Positions 22,050 to 32,633 of a stretch of 59,958 nucleotides of DNA are shown in pieces. Source of the DNA: Polymyxa betae. Taxonomy: Eukaryota > Endomyxa > Phytomyxea > Plasmodiophorida > Plasmodiophoridae. The position numbers were made by a program, and so were the translations under genes. The stretch lies in assembly GCA_003693705.1 (NCBI GenBank), contig RBZT01000574.1:1-59958 (forward strand), given 5' to 3'. Position 1 is the first letter of the stretch. The number at the start of each line of letters is the position of its first letter. The notes beneath the pieces were generated by a model. That model was not told the origin of the DNA. It did no database searches and was given only the letters and a program-made list of their open reading frames with translations.

Positions 22050-22937
22050 ATGGCGACTTTGGCCGAGCTCTGGCGTCAAGCTGAGGAATCCGACGACTGG
22101 GCCGACCTAGTCGCCATCGTCGATCGGGAGCGATTGTTCTCACCCAATGAGGAGCTCGACGAGGTCCCGACTTCGGCCCTGCGCTACGCCCTGGCCCCAT
22201 ATCGTCATGCGCAGGCTTCGCTCAAAGAGCAGAACCCAGACTCACGGCGTCGTGTCATCGAAAGAGCCAGCTCTGAGCTACACCGCTTCTTGGAGCTTAC
22301 CAGGATCTGGGGAGTGTACGTCCCAGAGCCTGCTGAGGACCCCGATGCCCGACGTCGCGAGAAAATCTCCGACTTCAAGAGGCGGAAGGAGATCACGGAA
22401 CGAATTAAGACGATTGAAGCGATTCAGGAGCGACGTCGTCTTGATGCTGATTCCGGAGACGATCTTGAAGAAATACAGCGCGAATGTTGGCTGTTGCAAA
22501 TCGAGGCGGCCGCTCGTGATGCCCAGAACATGATAACGATGAATGAACGAGAATTAGAGATGTTGCAGTTCAGAGAGACGTTGCCGAATGAGGGCCGTAA
22601 GGTTGAGACGCCTCCGCCTCCACGTATGGAGACATTCCGAATCAATAAGGATTACTCTGTTGAGAAGGTGACCTTGGGCGGCACCCCGCTTAATCGTCGA
22701 CAGCAGCTGAGGTCCGAAGTGTTTCGTGATCGAAATCTGCCAACAATGACGTTGGACGAGTTCGCTGAGAAGCAGCTGGCCGAAGCCCTGGATCGTCAAC
22801 AGCGGCAACAAGTGCAGGAGGGCGCTCAGAAGGACAGTGACGAGAGCGAGAGCGATTCTGAAATCTACAAACAGAGGGCGTGGGATAACTGGAAAGACGA
22901 CCATGAAAAGGGAATTGGAAATAAAGGCTACATGTAA
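22050..22937 (+). CDS. TAP42: TAP42/IGBP1 (alpha-4)-like PP2A regulatory protein
   Basis: A single exon of 295 aa. The N-terminal two thirds are helical, with the family pattern of ALRYALAPYRHAQ, a heptad-like EL.RFLELT helix and a basic REKISDFKRRKEI segment. The C-terminal signature is clear: LPTMTLDEFAEKQL, and at the very end YKQRAWDNWKDDHEKGIGNKG. TAP42 binds the catalytic subunits of PP2A, PP4 and PP6 and is a TOR-pathway effector in yeast. The start ATG directly precedes ATLAELWRQAE, which is also conserved in the fragment at 21385. No introns, unlike most neighbours. Confidence 0.92.
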   Translation: MATLAELWRQAEESDDWADLVAIVDRERLFSPNEELDEVPTSALRYALAPYRHAQASLKEQNPDSRRRVIERASSELHRFLELTRIWGVYVPEPAEDPDARRREKISDFKRRKEITERIKTIEAIQERRRLDADSGDDLEEIQRECWLLQIEAAARDAQNMITMNERELEMLQFRETLPNEGRKVETPPPPRMETFRINKDYSVEKVTLGGTPLNRRQQLRSEVFRDRNLPTMTLDEFAEKQLAEALDRQQRQQVQEGAQKDSDESESDSEIYKQRAWDNWKDDHEKGIGNKGYM

Positions 22938-23539
22938 AGAGTCCCAAGGTCATGCCGATCTCACTAAATTGTGCTTTAACAATTTGCTAATAATAATAAA
23001 CGTATAATGTTGAAAAGCAATTTCTTAACTCGGCTTTCGGTGAAAACAAAACCTGAATGCAGCTGCTAAATATGAGGAGATATGGCGCAATTGCCTCGGG
23101 GAAAGCACGAAGACAACAGAAATAACAGCAAAATGGTCAAGAACGCGAAGGGAATGGAAGAGGCCGCCAGCAATCTGTAATTGGCTGCTGGGTGGGCTGC
23201 GGGACGGCCTGATCCTACGTCCCAGCCCCCCTCAGTGGGCTAGGGTTTCCCACTACTGAAAGCGATCAGCAGTTACGCAATTTCACTGACAGGGATCGAT
23301 CCCGACGCCGACTACCCTGATTTCCCTCCACTTTGACCCGACTAGATTGCCCCATTTTGGCGATCAGTGCAACAATCCTGTCAGGCGGGCTGGGCAGTAC
23401 GGTCGACCTGAAATATCGGCCGCTATTTATCTCGCTTAAGACCTCCAGCGCTGGTCTAGAAGTGCCCAGGCCCCCGTCACACTACTCAGCACAGAGCAGT
23501 CCTTGCCAACTGCAGTCGTCATACATACCCTTGTGCTCG
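22938..23539. other. Spacer between TAP42 and the Unkempt-like gene
   Basis: About 600 bp. The first part is AT-rich 3' UTR-like sequence. Around 23175-23250 a GC-rich patch contains a TAGGGTTT word. The frame of the next gene stays open upstream of its ATG, back to about 23333, but without another ATG. Confidence 0.45.
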
Positions 23540-24946
23540 ATGAGCAGCAGCGAATCACGCCGCTCTGATAAGCGGCGGAAGTCGCGCACGAAACGAAAAG
23601 AGGATGGCGAGGCGCCTTCCGAGTCGTCGTCGTCGCCGCTCGTCGACGACGAAAGATTCGATACCACAATCGACGAAGGCCCGAAACTCGAACTCGACCT
23701 CGAGGAAGCCGCCGCCGACGTTATGAGCGAGATCGTCAGCAACATCTGTGCCAGCCCGGGGACCTTCCAGCAGCCTCCGGTGGCGGTCCAGTTCGATCCG
23801 ACTGCGTTCGTCGCGCGGTCCGCCGAACAGCCCGAGCACGAGCGCTACATGAACGAGTTCCGCGTCAATCTCTGCGCCGCTCACGCCGACAAATCCTGCC
23901 CGAACGATTCGTACATGTGCTTCGACAGTCATTCGAAGCACACGCGACGCCCGCCGATTCTCATCTCCAACGACGAGTACAACTACGCGCCGACTCGCTG
24001 CCGCTATGTGCAGACGATGCACGGGAAGCGTCGCTGCCCGCAGGGCGACGCTTGTCGGTACGCGCACAGCACCGAAGAGATGATCTATCACCCGCTGGTC
24101 TATAAGACGCAGCTCTGCCCGCATACGCTATCGCCGACCAGCGTCTGCACGGGATTCGGGCAGCATTGCGCGAAAGCTCACGGCCCCGGCGAGCTGCGAT
24201 ACCCGGCACCCTGCAACAGCTCGACGGATCGCATCTTTCTAGCGCGGCCGACGCCGTCGTTCTCAATCTCGTTGCCGACCGACATCGAGCTGGGAATCAC
24301 GCGCGAGAACCCGGCCTTTTACATGCTCTGCTATAAGACCGATCGGTGCCCGCAGAAAAGCTGCCCGCGCACCTGCGAACGCTATCATAACTTGAAGGAG
24401 CGGCGCCGATGCCCGAAATTCTTCTTCTACTCGGAGCAGCCGTGCCCGTTCGTGAAATCGGGCGGCGCCACCAAGAACTGGCGCGATCCGTCGCGGTGTC
24501 CGGACGGCGACGTTTGCCGGTATTCGCATACGCTGCTCGAGCAGATGTATCACCCGAACATCTACAAGACCAGCCCGTGTAATAATTTCACCGAGCAGGA
24601 CTTATCAAGATGCACCTGGGGCCCTCTCTGTACGCACGCTCATGGCGCCGCCGATATGCAGCGGCAAGGGCGCGCGCTGGCCGCCTTTGATCGCGATGTC
24701 ACGAGAGCAGCTGCGCAGGCAATCCTGCGTCCTGCGAAAACAACGTCCCCGACTGTTGAGTCGCTATCGGATGATTCGACGCGGGTTCGGCCGCGCTTCA
24801 GTCTGCCGCCGCCATTGAACGGCAGCCAGATCTGGCAGCCAACCACGCAGGACGATCACGCGTTGTTCACTCGAGGCATCTGGAACGACCCGATTGTACC
24901 GACGACGTCTTCGTGGAAATCCGAGCTTAGAGTATTTCACCCATAA
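23540..24946 (+). CDS. Unkempt-like protein with six CCCH zinc fingers
   Basis: A single exon of 468 aa from ATG 23540 (MSSSESRRSDKRRK). After a basic and then acidic N-terminus come six C-x7-11-C-x5-6-C-x3-H fingers in two groups of three. Group one includes RCPQGDACRYAH-like PQGDACRYAH and GQHCAKAH. Group two includes the short CPQKSCPRTCERYH, PDGDVCRYSH and WGPLCTHAH. Both groups have the linker MIYHPLVYKT / MYHPNIYKT. Two clusters of three fingers is the arrangement of Unkempt, a sequence-specific mRNA-binding translational regulator; plant TZF proteins share the linker style. The C-terminus is low in complexity and lacks a RING finger, so it is shorter than animal Unkempt. Confidence 0.82.
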   Translation: MSSSESRRSDKRRKSRTKRKEDGEAPSESSSSPLVDDERFDTTIDEGPKLELDLEEAAADVMSEIVSNICASPGTFQQPPVAVQFDPTAFVARSAEQPEHERYMNEFRVNLCAAHADKSCPNDSYMCFDSHSKHTRRPPILISNDEYNYAPTRCRYVQTMHGKRRCPQGDACRYAHSTEEMIYHPLVYKTQLCPHTLSPTSVCTGFGQHCAKAHGPGELRYPAPCNSSTDRIFLARPTPSFSISLPTDIELGITRENPAFYMLCYKTDRCPQKSCPRTCERYHNLKERRRCPKFFFYSEQPCPFVKSGGATKNWRDPSRCPDGDVCRYSHTLLEQMYHPNIYKTSPCNNFTEQDLSRCTWGPLCTHAHGAADMQRQGRALAAFDRDVTRAAAQAILRPAKTTSPTVESLSDDSTRVRPRFSLPPPLNGSQIWQPTTQDDHALFTRGIWNDPIVPTTSSWKSELRVFHP

Positions 24947-25654
24947 TATTGTATGTAGCCAACCCGACCGGATTGGAATTATTAATCATAATTGTTATAT
25001 AAGTAGAATAAATGTTTATATGTACCGATCACATGAAGTTTCGGCTGTCTGAATATAACCGTAGAACAATTTGAATGGCATTGTTGCGAGAAACAGGACT
25101 TAAGCTGAGATAAGAACATAGCAATCTTTAAACATTACGCAAACATCGTGCTTTTGAACCAGAGATATTCATTAGAAAGTAAATTAGCGGCTAGTATAAA
25201 AGGGATTATGGAAGACCTGCTACAAAACTTCATCAAAGATGTTTTTCAAACCCATATTTAACCATCGATCAGATAAGGAGTCCAACGAGCGCGTGGCTAG
25301 AAGAGCTTAGATCAGCAGAAACATCCTGTGATCAATGACGTCTGATTTCGGGAAAGGGATCATTGAAGACTTGCTGCAAAACTTCATTAAAGATGTTATG
25401 CAAACCCATATTTAACCATTGATCAGATAACGAGTCCAACGAGCTCATGGCTAGATGAGCTTAGATCAGAACAACCATCCTGCGATCTATGACGGCTGTC
25501 TTCTGGCCATGACTAAAGAAGTTCATAGGCGAAAGCCACAGAGAATAGAAATGGGTGATAGACAGCGCACCTCGTTTGGAAGATTTTAGGGGTAACGTCA
25601 CCGTGACTGCGCTGGTGGCCACGCCCCCTTCAATCACTGTCTGTAATCGACAGG
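24947..25654. other. Spacer with a tandem ~155-bp duplication
   Basis: About 700 bp between the Unkempt-like gene and the PheRS gene. It holds a two-copy direct repeat (next entry) and otherwise AT-rich 3' UTR-like sequence. No gene is seen. Confidence 0.5.
25198..25505 (+). repeat. Two-copy direct repeat of ~155 bp
   Basis: Copy one (about 25198-25353) and copy two (about 25354-25505) share long runs such as CAAACCCATATTTAACCAT, GATCAGATAA and GAGTCCAACGAGC, and end in ATGACG. They have diverged by point changes and small indels. Confidence 0.85.
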
Positions 25655-27292
25655 ATGACTGTCCTGTTGAGATTTAAATGGCGTCGCTCATTCAGCTCTT
25701 TGTCGTCTTCTCTCTCTCAGAGACACTCTGATCAGGTTTCTAATATTACGCCTGCCATCTCGGCGCTGATCGGGCGCGATCTCCACCGCCAGCAAAATCA
25801 TCCCATTTGCATCGTCAAAGATTTGGTGAAGGAGTCATTCCTTTCTACGCCGCTTCTCGACCAGGTTGATGTTTTGCATTTTCATTGGCTTTCTGCTTTC
25901 GTTAAGTCTTAATTTATTCACTTTGATTAACTCCACTTAGTTGCCGCCGATTGTGAAAGTGAAGAACAACTTCGACGATTTGTTGATTCCAACAAATCAT
26001 GTCAGTCGAAGCCCATCCGACACGTTCTATGTCGATTCTGAGACGGTTTTAAGAACTCATACATCCGCTCATCAAACGGACCTTATTAAAAGCGGCTACA
26101 AAGAGTTTCTTCTATGTGGCGATTGCTATCGTCGCGACGAAATTGACGCCAGCCATTATCCTGCATTCCATCAGGTACGCATTCGTTTGGTATATATTCT
26201 TAAACTGTTTCAATTTTTAAATGACGCCTCCTGTTCTGTTTTACTTGTCCTCTGGTATTGCTCATAAGCTTACGATCTGGATAGGATAACTTGAATCACT
26301 TATTTCCAATGATTTATTTATCTATTATCAGTTTGGAGCTTTCTTTTTAGCCCTTTGATTATTATCGGCAAACGTTGCTTTCTTTCGCTTTTTGCTCATT
26401 TTCGATAAACGCAATTTAAGTGACAGTGTCATACTAGATTGAAGGCGTTCGATTGTTTCCGCAATCATCTACCTCGGAGCAGGAAGTCATCCACGATTTG
26501 AAGACTTCACTTGAGACCACTGTAAAGCATGTTTTAAGCAATTCTGGACCTGAAGGTGAAGATCTTGACGTTCGCTGGATCGATGCATATTTCCCTTTCA
26601 CTCATCCTTCGTTCGAAATGGAGGTACAACATAAGACCTTTTCACACTACCAAAGTGGATTGCTAATTCGTATTCAAGGTCCTCTATCGAGGGAAATGGT
26701 TGGAGATTCTTGGATGCGGTGCCATCCATCCGGGAGTTTTCAAATCTGCCGGTGTTGAAGACCAAGGACTTACCGGATGGGCATTCGGTAATGAGCTTTT
26801 CACTTTCAGAAGCTCTCTCGTAATATCGGTTTAGGGATCGGTCTAGAAAGATTAGCCATGGCCATGTTCGATATCCCAGATATACGCCTGTTCTGGAGTC
26901 AGGATGATCGCTTCTTATCCCAATTCCGATCAGGAGATCGCTCAGTGAGATTTGAAGCGTATTCCAAGTATCCACCTTGTATCAAGGACATTAGTTTCTG
27001 GATACCACAAGGGTTTGTTGAAAACGACTTGTTTGCATATGTACGGGAGACAGCAGGTAGAGTGTGAGATCTGCTACGCTCAATAAAAATTTCATTGTTG
27101 CTTTCAGGTGATCTAGTGGAGAGTGTTGCGTTGGTCGATCAATTCAACTGCAAACAAACTTCGCGATCTAGCCGATGTTACCGAATAACTTATCGTTCAA
27201 TGGATAGGAATCTCACTAATAATGAAGTAGATGCAATTCAGGATCAATTACGGCAACATATCGAACAATATATCAACGTTCAATTAAGATAA
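25655..27292 (+). CDS. FARS2: Mitochondrial phenylalanyl-tRNA synthetase (FARS2-like)
   Basis: Exons 25655-25864, 25941-26174, 26438-26623, 26679-26787, 26835-27056 and 27108-27292 join in phase to 381 aa. The N-terminus ([20 protein letters not shown]) is a plausible mitochondrial presequence. Class II motifs are present: motif 2 with [25 protein letters not shown]-type residues, the [11 protein letters not shown] core, [13 protein letters not shown], and motif 3 [12 protein letters not shown]. The C-terminus is the anticodon-binding FDX-ACB domain, starting [13 protein letters not shown]. The monomeric organellar form charges tRNA-Phe. The frame change at FEME / LYRGKW is resolved only by splicing at 26624-26678. 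Confidence 0.93.
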
Positions 27293-28215
27293 ATCGTACT
27301 TGAACCTCCTTTAAGTCTCTAACAACTTCTCTGAAAAATGAAGCTACCGCATGCATGAATATTTTCATCAACAACTGCCATTATTTTTCAATGTTGGTTC
27401 TTTTCATTTTGTGGTAATTTGTAAATTTGATAAATGTAGTCTGGACCGAGCATACTAACTTAATCTTGCGAGTGAGTGCTGGCTAAGAGCGATCGACAAG
27501 ATTTGGATCGACTTTGACCTCTTTCTGTTCAATGAGCTGGCGATGAAACAGTTCTAAATCAATCTAACCAGGGTGAAATAATGCTTAAGCGAGATTAGCA
27601 TCTCTACCTGTTGCCTCCTAAACTGTTGAGCAGATTTGATCGCCTCGTTATTTTGACTTAACTTGATTACGCCTAGGCCGGTGACGGCACTGGTCAACAA
27701 ATAGATGGATCGATGAAGAGTCATGTTTTGCTCGAACCTCGAACAGCGTCAGAGATATAATATGTCTTGATCGAAGATTATCGGTGAAAATACGCTAATC
27801 GAAAGTTTATGGTGTCTAAATCGTTTCACAGGATCACAAGCAAAGTATCGTTCGGAGGGTATTAATTCATCGGTGTAAGCTTTTAAATCTCTATAGCTAT
27901 CACTTCAAAGTAGTAGATATTGATAAATTTGTGCCCGATTTTCGACAAGTCTTACTGCCGATGCGTAATCGTTTCCTAATTTCTTGTCACTGGCAGCAAG
28001 CACTCCATTAATCGCAACTGCTGGTCATCAAACACATTATTTGACATCAGACACAGCTCTGAGACGATTCGTGCTCAGCATAGACACGTGCCTCCTCTAG
28101 CTAAATTCCGACGCAGATCAGCTTAGCAGCCCGATGCTCCTTTGAAATCAAAGTCGTATGCGCCCATATTGTTCTGGAACTTTCTCAAAGTCGTTTCAGG
28201 ACTTTGATTCCATCA
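27293..28215. other. Spacer of about 920 bp
   Basis: AT-rich sequence between the PheRS and Nudix genes. I found no coding exon with family support, no convincing tRNA cloverleaf and no long repeat. Confidence 0.45.
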
Positions 28216-28791
28216 ATGTCTCGTCATCAGCAGATGCCTTTCGATCTATCTGTTCCAACATTAATATCATGCGGTGGCGTATTGCTTAATGATGATCGAC
28301 GTCGAGTCTGCATACTGCATAAAGTCAAGACGAATGAATATATCCTACCGAAAGGAAAGCAGGAGCAGTGCGAAAGCTTACTGGAAGCTGCGACCAGGGA
28401 AATCTTCGAAGAAACCGGATTCCGATGCTTCATACCAGACAACTCCAATCCTATCGCTTTGTCAATTCGTAAACTGCCAACATCTGGTTTCAAGTTAATC
28501 TATTGGTTCCTGGCAGAATTGGCTCCGGGAACTACGGAAAAAGACCAGGTCGAAAACACGCAAATGCCCTATGAAAATTTCCAGCAGTACTGGCTCGATT
28601 ATGATTCCGCAATGGAGAGACTAACTGCTGATCGGGCTGTCGTTGGCTTCGCTTTTCATAGAATTGCTTCAGATTTATATGAGCAGCCTGCCAATATAAA
28701 ACCCGTCAATTTCAGTGAGTTTTCAAAAGAAACGCACACTGATGCAAATTGCCTCGATCCTATCATTTTCTTCAATGATGACTCTTTGTAG
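28216..28791 (+). CDS. Nudix hydrolase (diphosphoinositol-polyphosphate phosphatase-like)
   Basis: A single exon of 191 aa from ATG 28216. The Nudix box fits the GX5EX7REUXEEXGU consensus exactly: GKQEQCE, seven residues, REIFEETGF. It is preceded by SCGGVLL and by ILPKGK, the usual beta strand and loop before the box. The four acidic residues of the box bind the catalytic metals. The PKGK element and overall size resemble DIPP/Aps1 enzymes and fungal Nudix proteins that cleave inositol pyrophosphates or diadenosine polyphosphates. The exact substrate cannot be read from sequence. Confidence 0.85.
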   Translation: MSRHQQMPFDLSVPTLISCGGVLLNDDRRRVCILHKVKTNEYILPKGKQEQCESLLEAATREIFEETGFRCFIPDNSNPIALSIRKLPTSGFKLIYWFLAELAPGTTEKDQVENTQMPYENFQQYWLDYDSAMERLTADRAVVGFAFHRIASDLYEQPANIKPVNFSEFSKETHTDANCLDPIIFFNDDSL

Positions 28792-28906
28792 GAAGGTGTA
28801 TCACTGTCCACAAATACAACTGGTTTCTGTTCAGGTATGATGTATGGGAAAATATATTCTGTATTATGTGTGATTACATAGATCGAGTTTACTTAGCAGA
28901 ATCAGT

Positions 28907-31900
28907 TTAGTTCCGAGAGGCATAGCGGCTTAGCGCTGGCGATCTTCGTACTGCATCGTTTGAAGGTACAACGTTGTCCAGATATGACCCGGGAACGACC
29001 TTGCCATTATCGGATTCTGTGCTGGTTGTGAATCGGTTTTTTGTCAAAGAGGAACTGGGCCCTTCAACATCGGAGTCGGTGTCATAAAATCCGTCGAGGA
29101 ATGGAGTCAGGAAAGCATCGTCGTCGCTTTGTCCAACCGGAAATTCGTAGACAATTTCCTCCAAAGTCGTCAATGGAGAATCCTGATTCGATGCGCCATT
29201 GCTCAAGTCGTCCGACAAGTAGTCGTCGATCGGCGTCATGACCATATTTTCGGCGGCGACGGATGCGAATAATGGTCCATTGACGTTGCTGATAGCAGAA
29301 GCAACGCTCATCCCAGTCGATGTGATCGAACCATCAGAATAGAGTTCACCACGAATGATGGTCGATTCGGTCAGCTCGACGACCTCGACGGGAACTTTGG
29401 GGAACATAATATAGACGAATCCGTCCTTGTTCATTTCGCTCTTCTTGACGGCTGGCATAGCGGGACGCTGGCCAATCTGATGACAGTATTCCGGGCCGGA
29501 AATCGGTCTTGGATAGTTGGCAATGTAGCTAGCGATCTGCTCACAAGTCGCCATCGACATGATCGGGATACCGCTCTCGTCCGCAGAGCGGATGTAATCG
29601 TTTATCTGCCTAGCCGAGACGTCACCATATGACTCGTTGCAAGCGCGGATGGGCAAGAAGGGGGAAGTCACCAGACGCTGTTTCGTCATATCGTTGGGCA
29701 GAGTCGAATTCAGCAAAGAGCCGGTCGGGATCACGCCGAATGCCGTATTGTTGTTGGTTGGAACGACGCCGCTTACAGGAACGGAACCATTCATGTTAGC
29801 CGGCGACGCTCGGAAAGCGACGTTCACGATCGATCCAGGGCTCATAACGGTGACGCTCGACGGGAGGTCATTGAGACCGGAAACGTTGGAGCCCCCGGTG
29901 ATCGGCATTGAAGGCATTCGCGAGAATCGGCCGTTACCGCCGGTTGAGCTCGTCAGACCAGCACCAGGTCGGAATGGCGTCCGCGACCCCATTGATGGAA
30001 TGCAATCACGGCAAGCAGCTGAAGGATAATTGCCTGTGTTCGACACCGTGTTGAAGGAAGGCGAAGGCGATCCGTTGGAAGTCGAAGATGTCGTGAAACC
30101 ATTGGAAGGCGTCGTCGATCCGATTGTAATTTGGCCATTGGAAGACAAAGGCGTCGAAGGTCCATTTGATGACGAAAGCGTCATTGATCCATTAACAGGT
30201 GACGGCATCACCGAGTTGTTAGCAGATAAAGACGTCAGGGAACCAATTGGTTTCATTGATCCGTTTTGTGTCATGGAACCATTTGAAGATGAAGGGGTCG
30301 CCGATCCATTCGCGAAAGGTGTCGTCGATCCATTCACAAGCGACGGCGTCATGGATCCATTCACGGGAAGCGTCGTCGATCCGTTTATGGTCGAAGGCGA
30401 CATAGAACCATTCACAGGGAACGTCATGGACACATTGGGAGAAGGCGCGGTCCAATTGTTCGATGCCGAAGGCGTTGAAAGGCCATTCGAAAAGGGAGGA
30501 ATGACAACTCCAATGGCAGAAGAAGGCGTCAACACTCCAATGAAAGATGAAGTTCCAGAAGAGGATGAGGGCGTCATTAATCCATTAGCAGTCGCTGGCT
30601 TCATCGAATGGTTAGAGGATAAGGGAGTCACCGGTCCATTAGGAGGCGACGGCGCCATCAAGTTATTAGAAGAAGAGGGCGTTACCGATCCAGTAACAGA
30701 CGAAGGCGTCGCCGATCCATTAGAAGTCGAAGGCGTGTTTGCTCCGTTAGCAGATGAGGGCGTTAATGGTGCATTTGCAGACGAAGGTGTTAACGAGCCT
30801 TGAGAAGACGCTGGTGTCGTCAATCCAGTGGACGGCGACGAATTCATAACACCACTCGAGGATGATGGCGAGCCATTCGAGGATGTCATCGGCGAGCCGT
30901 TAAAAGACGAAGAGCTGCTCGAAGGTGTGTTCGAGCCATTTGAAGATGAGGGTGTGAAGGCTCCATTCAAAGACGAAGGCGTCGCCGATCCAGTGGACGA
31001 AAGCGTCTGCGTGTTAGCAGCTGGTCCATTAGCAGGAGAAGGTGTGGCGTTGTTCGACGCCTGGCCATTAGAAGACGAGGTCGCCGGTCCATTTGGTGTG
31101 TTGTTGGATGTCAACTGGGCTCCGTTTGATGGATATCCCGAGAGCTTGTTAAGCGGCGACGCTGGCAACGAGCATCCCGGGCAGAGCGCGCCTGTGAGGT
31201 CCATCGTGTTCGGCGGCGTCGGCACAGGGGACGGCACTGGGGCCCGCTGGTTCATGGCGGCGTTCAGGTCGTCGAACACGGACTGTCCTTTCTTATTACG
31301 ATTTGATTTCGAATCCGAGCTGGGAGCTTTGTTAGAATCTGAGGTGGCAGCGCTTTTCGAATTCGAGCTGGAGGCGCCATTGCCGCTTGGATTCGAGTTG
31401 GTGCCTGTAAAGATCTCCGTCAGATTCGGAAGACGATGATCTCCATCACGCTTACCGATAGACTGGTTGACCTTCTGGGCAACGGCCTGCGCTTCAGGTG
31501 ATAGAACGCTGGCTTTACCGAGTTCGTTAGCAAGCAGCTGAAGGTCGACAATCGACGTGTCGGGCGTGAATTCAGCCGATGTCTTGCTTTTCGAGTTATA
31601 CGCCGAAACAACAGGCTGGTTGTTCGACATCGTCAGGGTGACCGTGGCGTTCTCATTGACTTTGCCTTCGGCGACCAATCCATCGGCCAAATCGGCAAGG
31701 ACGTTCTCGACGGCCGCGCTCTTGACCGGAGCACTGGCCTTCGAATCGATCGTGAAGTCGGTGGCGTTTTTGGCGTTCAGTTGAGCCGAAACACCACCAG
31801 GCATGGAGATATCGAACGTCTTCATTTCTTCAATGCGATCCAACTGGTAGATGTCTTCTCCAGACTTTCCGTACGAGGTGATGACAGTTGCCGTCGGCAC

Positions 31901-32230
31901 CAGAGTGTCCTGGTCGATGGCGACGATTCCGGTTTCAGCATCGTATTCGATGGGGACGATGTTGAGCACAGCGGGCGCCGATTCTTTCGTCTCGCTGCTC
32001 GTGGTGACTTTTTTCGTGGTCGTCGTAATATTAACTTTAGTGCCAGGAACGACCTCGGACGTTACTGCTGGCGGCTGGACCACGGTGACGTTGTCACGGG
32101 AGACAGTGGGCGCCGGCGTCGAGGTCGAGATAGCGACCTGAGATGGGGCGTAGCCGTACGAGTTGGTATTACCATACGAGGCATTAACACCCAATACGAA
32201 CAGCGTTATAATACATATGAGTGGCGACAT
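28907..32230 (-). CDS. Secreted Asn-Gly-Ser/Thr-Pro repeat protein (mucin-like)
   Basis: A single exon of 1107 aa. It opens with a signal peptide (MSPLICIITLFVLGVNASYG). Residues ~50-280 form a folded-looking region rich in T and V. Residues ~350-735 consist of several dozen imperfect units of the type SSNGSxTPSS. These give very many N-glycosylation sequons (NGS, NGT, NNS) and Ser/Thr/Pro for O-glycosylation. The C-terminal ~350 residues are non-repetitive, with a few cysteines (CNESYGD, MATCEQIA, GPEYCHQIG). There is no transmembrane segment or clear GPI signal at the end. It is probably a wall, cyst or extracellular-matrix glycoprotein; I recognise no family. It is divergent from tRNase Z. 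The repeat units also keep antisense frames open, which I reject. Confidence 0.82.
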   Translation of the reverse strand: MSPLICIITLFVLGVNASYGNTNSYGYAPSQVAISTSTPAPTVSRDNVTVVQPPAVTSEVVPGTKVNITTTTKKVTTSSETKESAPAVLNIVPIEYDAETGIVAIDQDTLVPTATVITSYGKSGEDIYQLDRIEEMKTFDISMPGGVSAQLNAKNATDFTIDSKASAPVKSAAVENVLADLADGLVAEGKVNENATVTLTMSNNQPVVSAYNSKSKTSAEFTPDTSIVDLQLLANELGKASVLSPEAQAVAQKVNQSIGKRDGDHRLPNLTEIFTGTNSNPSGNGASSSNSKSAATSDSNKAPSSDSKSNRNKKGQSVFDDLNAAMNQRAPVPSPVPTPPNTMDLTGALCPGCSLPASPLNKLSGYPSNGAQLTSNNTPNGPATSSSNGQASNNATPSPANGPAANTQTLSSTGSATPSSLNGAFTPSSSNGSNTPSSSSSSFNGSPMTSSNGSPSSSSGVMNSSPSTGLTTPASSQGSLTPSSANAPLTPSSANGANTPSTSNGSATPSSVTGSVTPSSSNNLMAPSPPNGPVTPLSSNHSMKPATANGLMTPSSSSGTSSFIGVLTPSSAIGVVIPPFSNGLSTPSASNNWTAPSPNVSMTFPVNGSMSPSTINGSTTLPVNGSMTPSLVNGSTTPFANGSATPSSSNGSMTQNGSMKPIGSLTSLSANNSVMPSPVNGSMTLSSSNGPSTPLSSNGQITIGSTTPSNGFTTSSTSNGSPSPSFNTVSNTGNYPSAACRDCIPSMGSRTPFRPGAGLTSSTGGNGRFSRMPSMPITGGSNVSGLNDLPSSVTVMSPGSIVNVAFRASPANMNGSVPVSGVVPTNNNTAFGVIPTGSLLNSTLPNDMTKQRLVTSPFLPIRACNESYGDVSARQINDYIRSADESGIPIMSMATCEQIASYIANYPRPISGPEYCHQIGQRPAMPAVKKSEMNKDGFVYIMFPKVPVEVVELTESTIIRGELYSDGSITSTGMSVASAISNVNGPLFASVAAENMVMTPIDDYLSDDLSNGASNQDSPLTTLEEIVYEFPVGQSDDDAFLTPFLDGFYDTDSDVEGPSSSLTKNRFTTSTESDNGKVVPGSYLDNVVPSNDAVRRSPALSRYASRN

Positions 32231-32633
32231 TATTAGACGCGTTACGAAATAAAATTAACAGTTCGGTATTGGGCGAAGATAAAATAAATGATGACGCCTG
32301 TAGCAACAGTGAGCCAATTTCGACCAGCAGAGTTGACTCGTTGGACGTGACTCACAACGCGAATCAGGAATGATTCATTAGCTAGATGATAGGTTGCCTG
32401 CCTGAGATCTAATCTGGTTGGCATCAGCTGACACGGCTGGATTTGAAGACGAAAACGAAAGCAGTTTTCTTGTCTAACGAGGCATAATCAATTCCTATAT
32501 AAAAAATCAAGATTATAACAAAATATTTGTTTGCTGCCAACCATGGTTATAGAGAGAATGGTTGACAGCGATATGTAGAGAAGCCGTCCAGTGGATCGAT
32601 GTCTGCGGATTTGCAGCGGATCGCTAGTCGCCC
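32231..32633. promoter_or_regulatory. Divergent intergenic region, repeat glycoprotein / tRNase Z
   Basis: A 403-bp spacer between two divergent start codons. It is AT-rich, with an ATATAAAAAATC stretch near 32497-32508. It should hold both promoters; no specific element is identified. Confidence 0.35.

Noticed and set aside
30030-31439. Long plus-strand open frames (about 257 and 203 codons)
   Set aside because: They run antisense to the NGS/TPSS repeats. Codon periodicity of the repeat array keeps the opposite strand open, and the translation is the same acidic unit repeated, with no domain.
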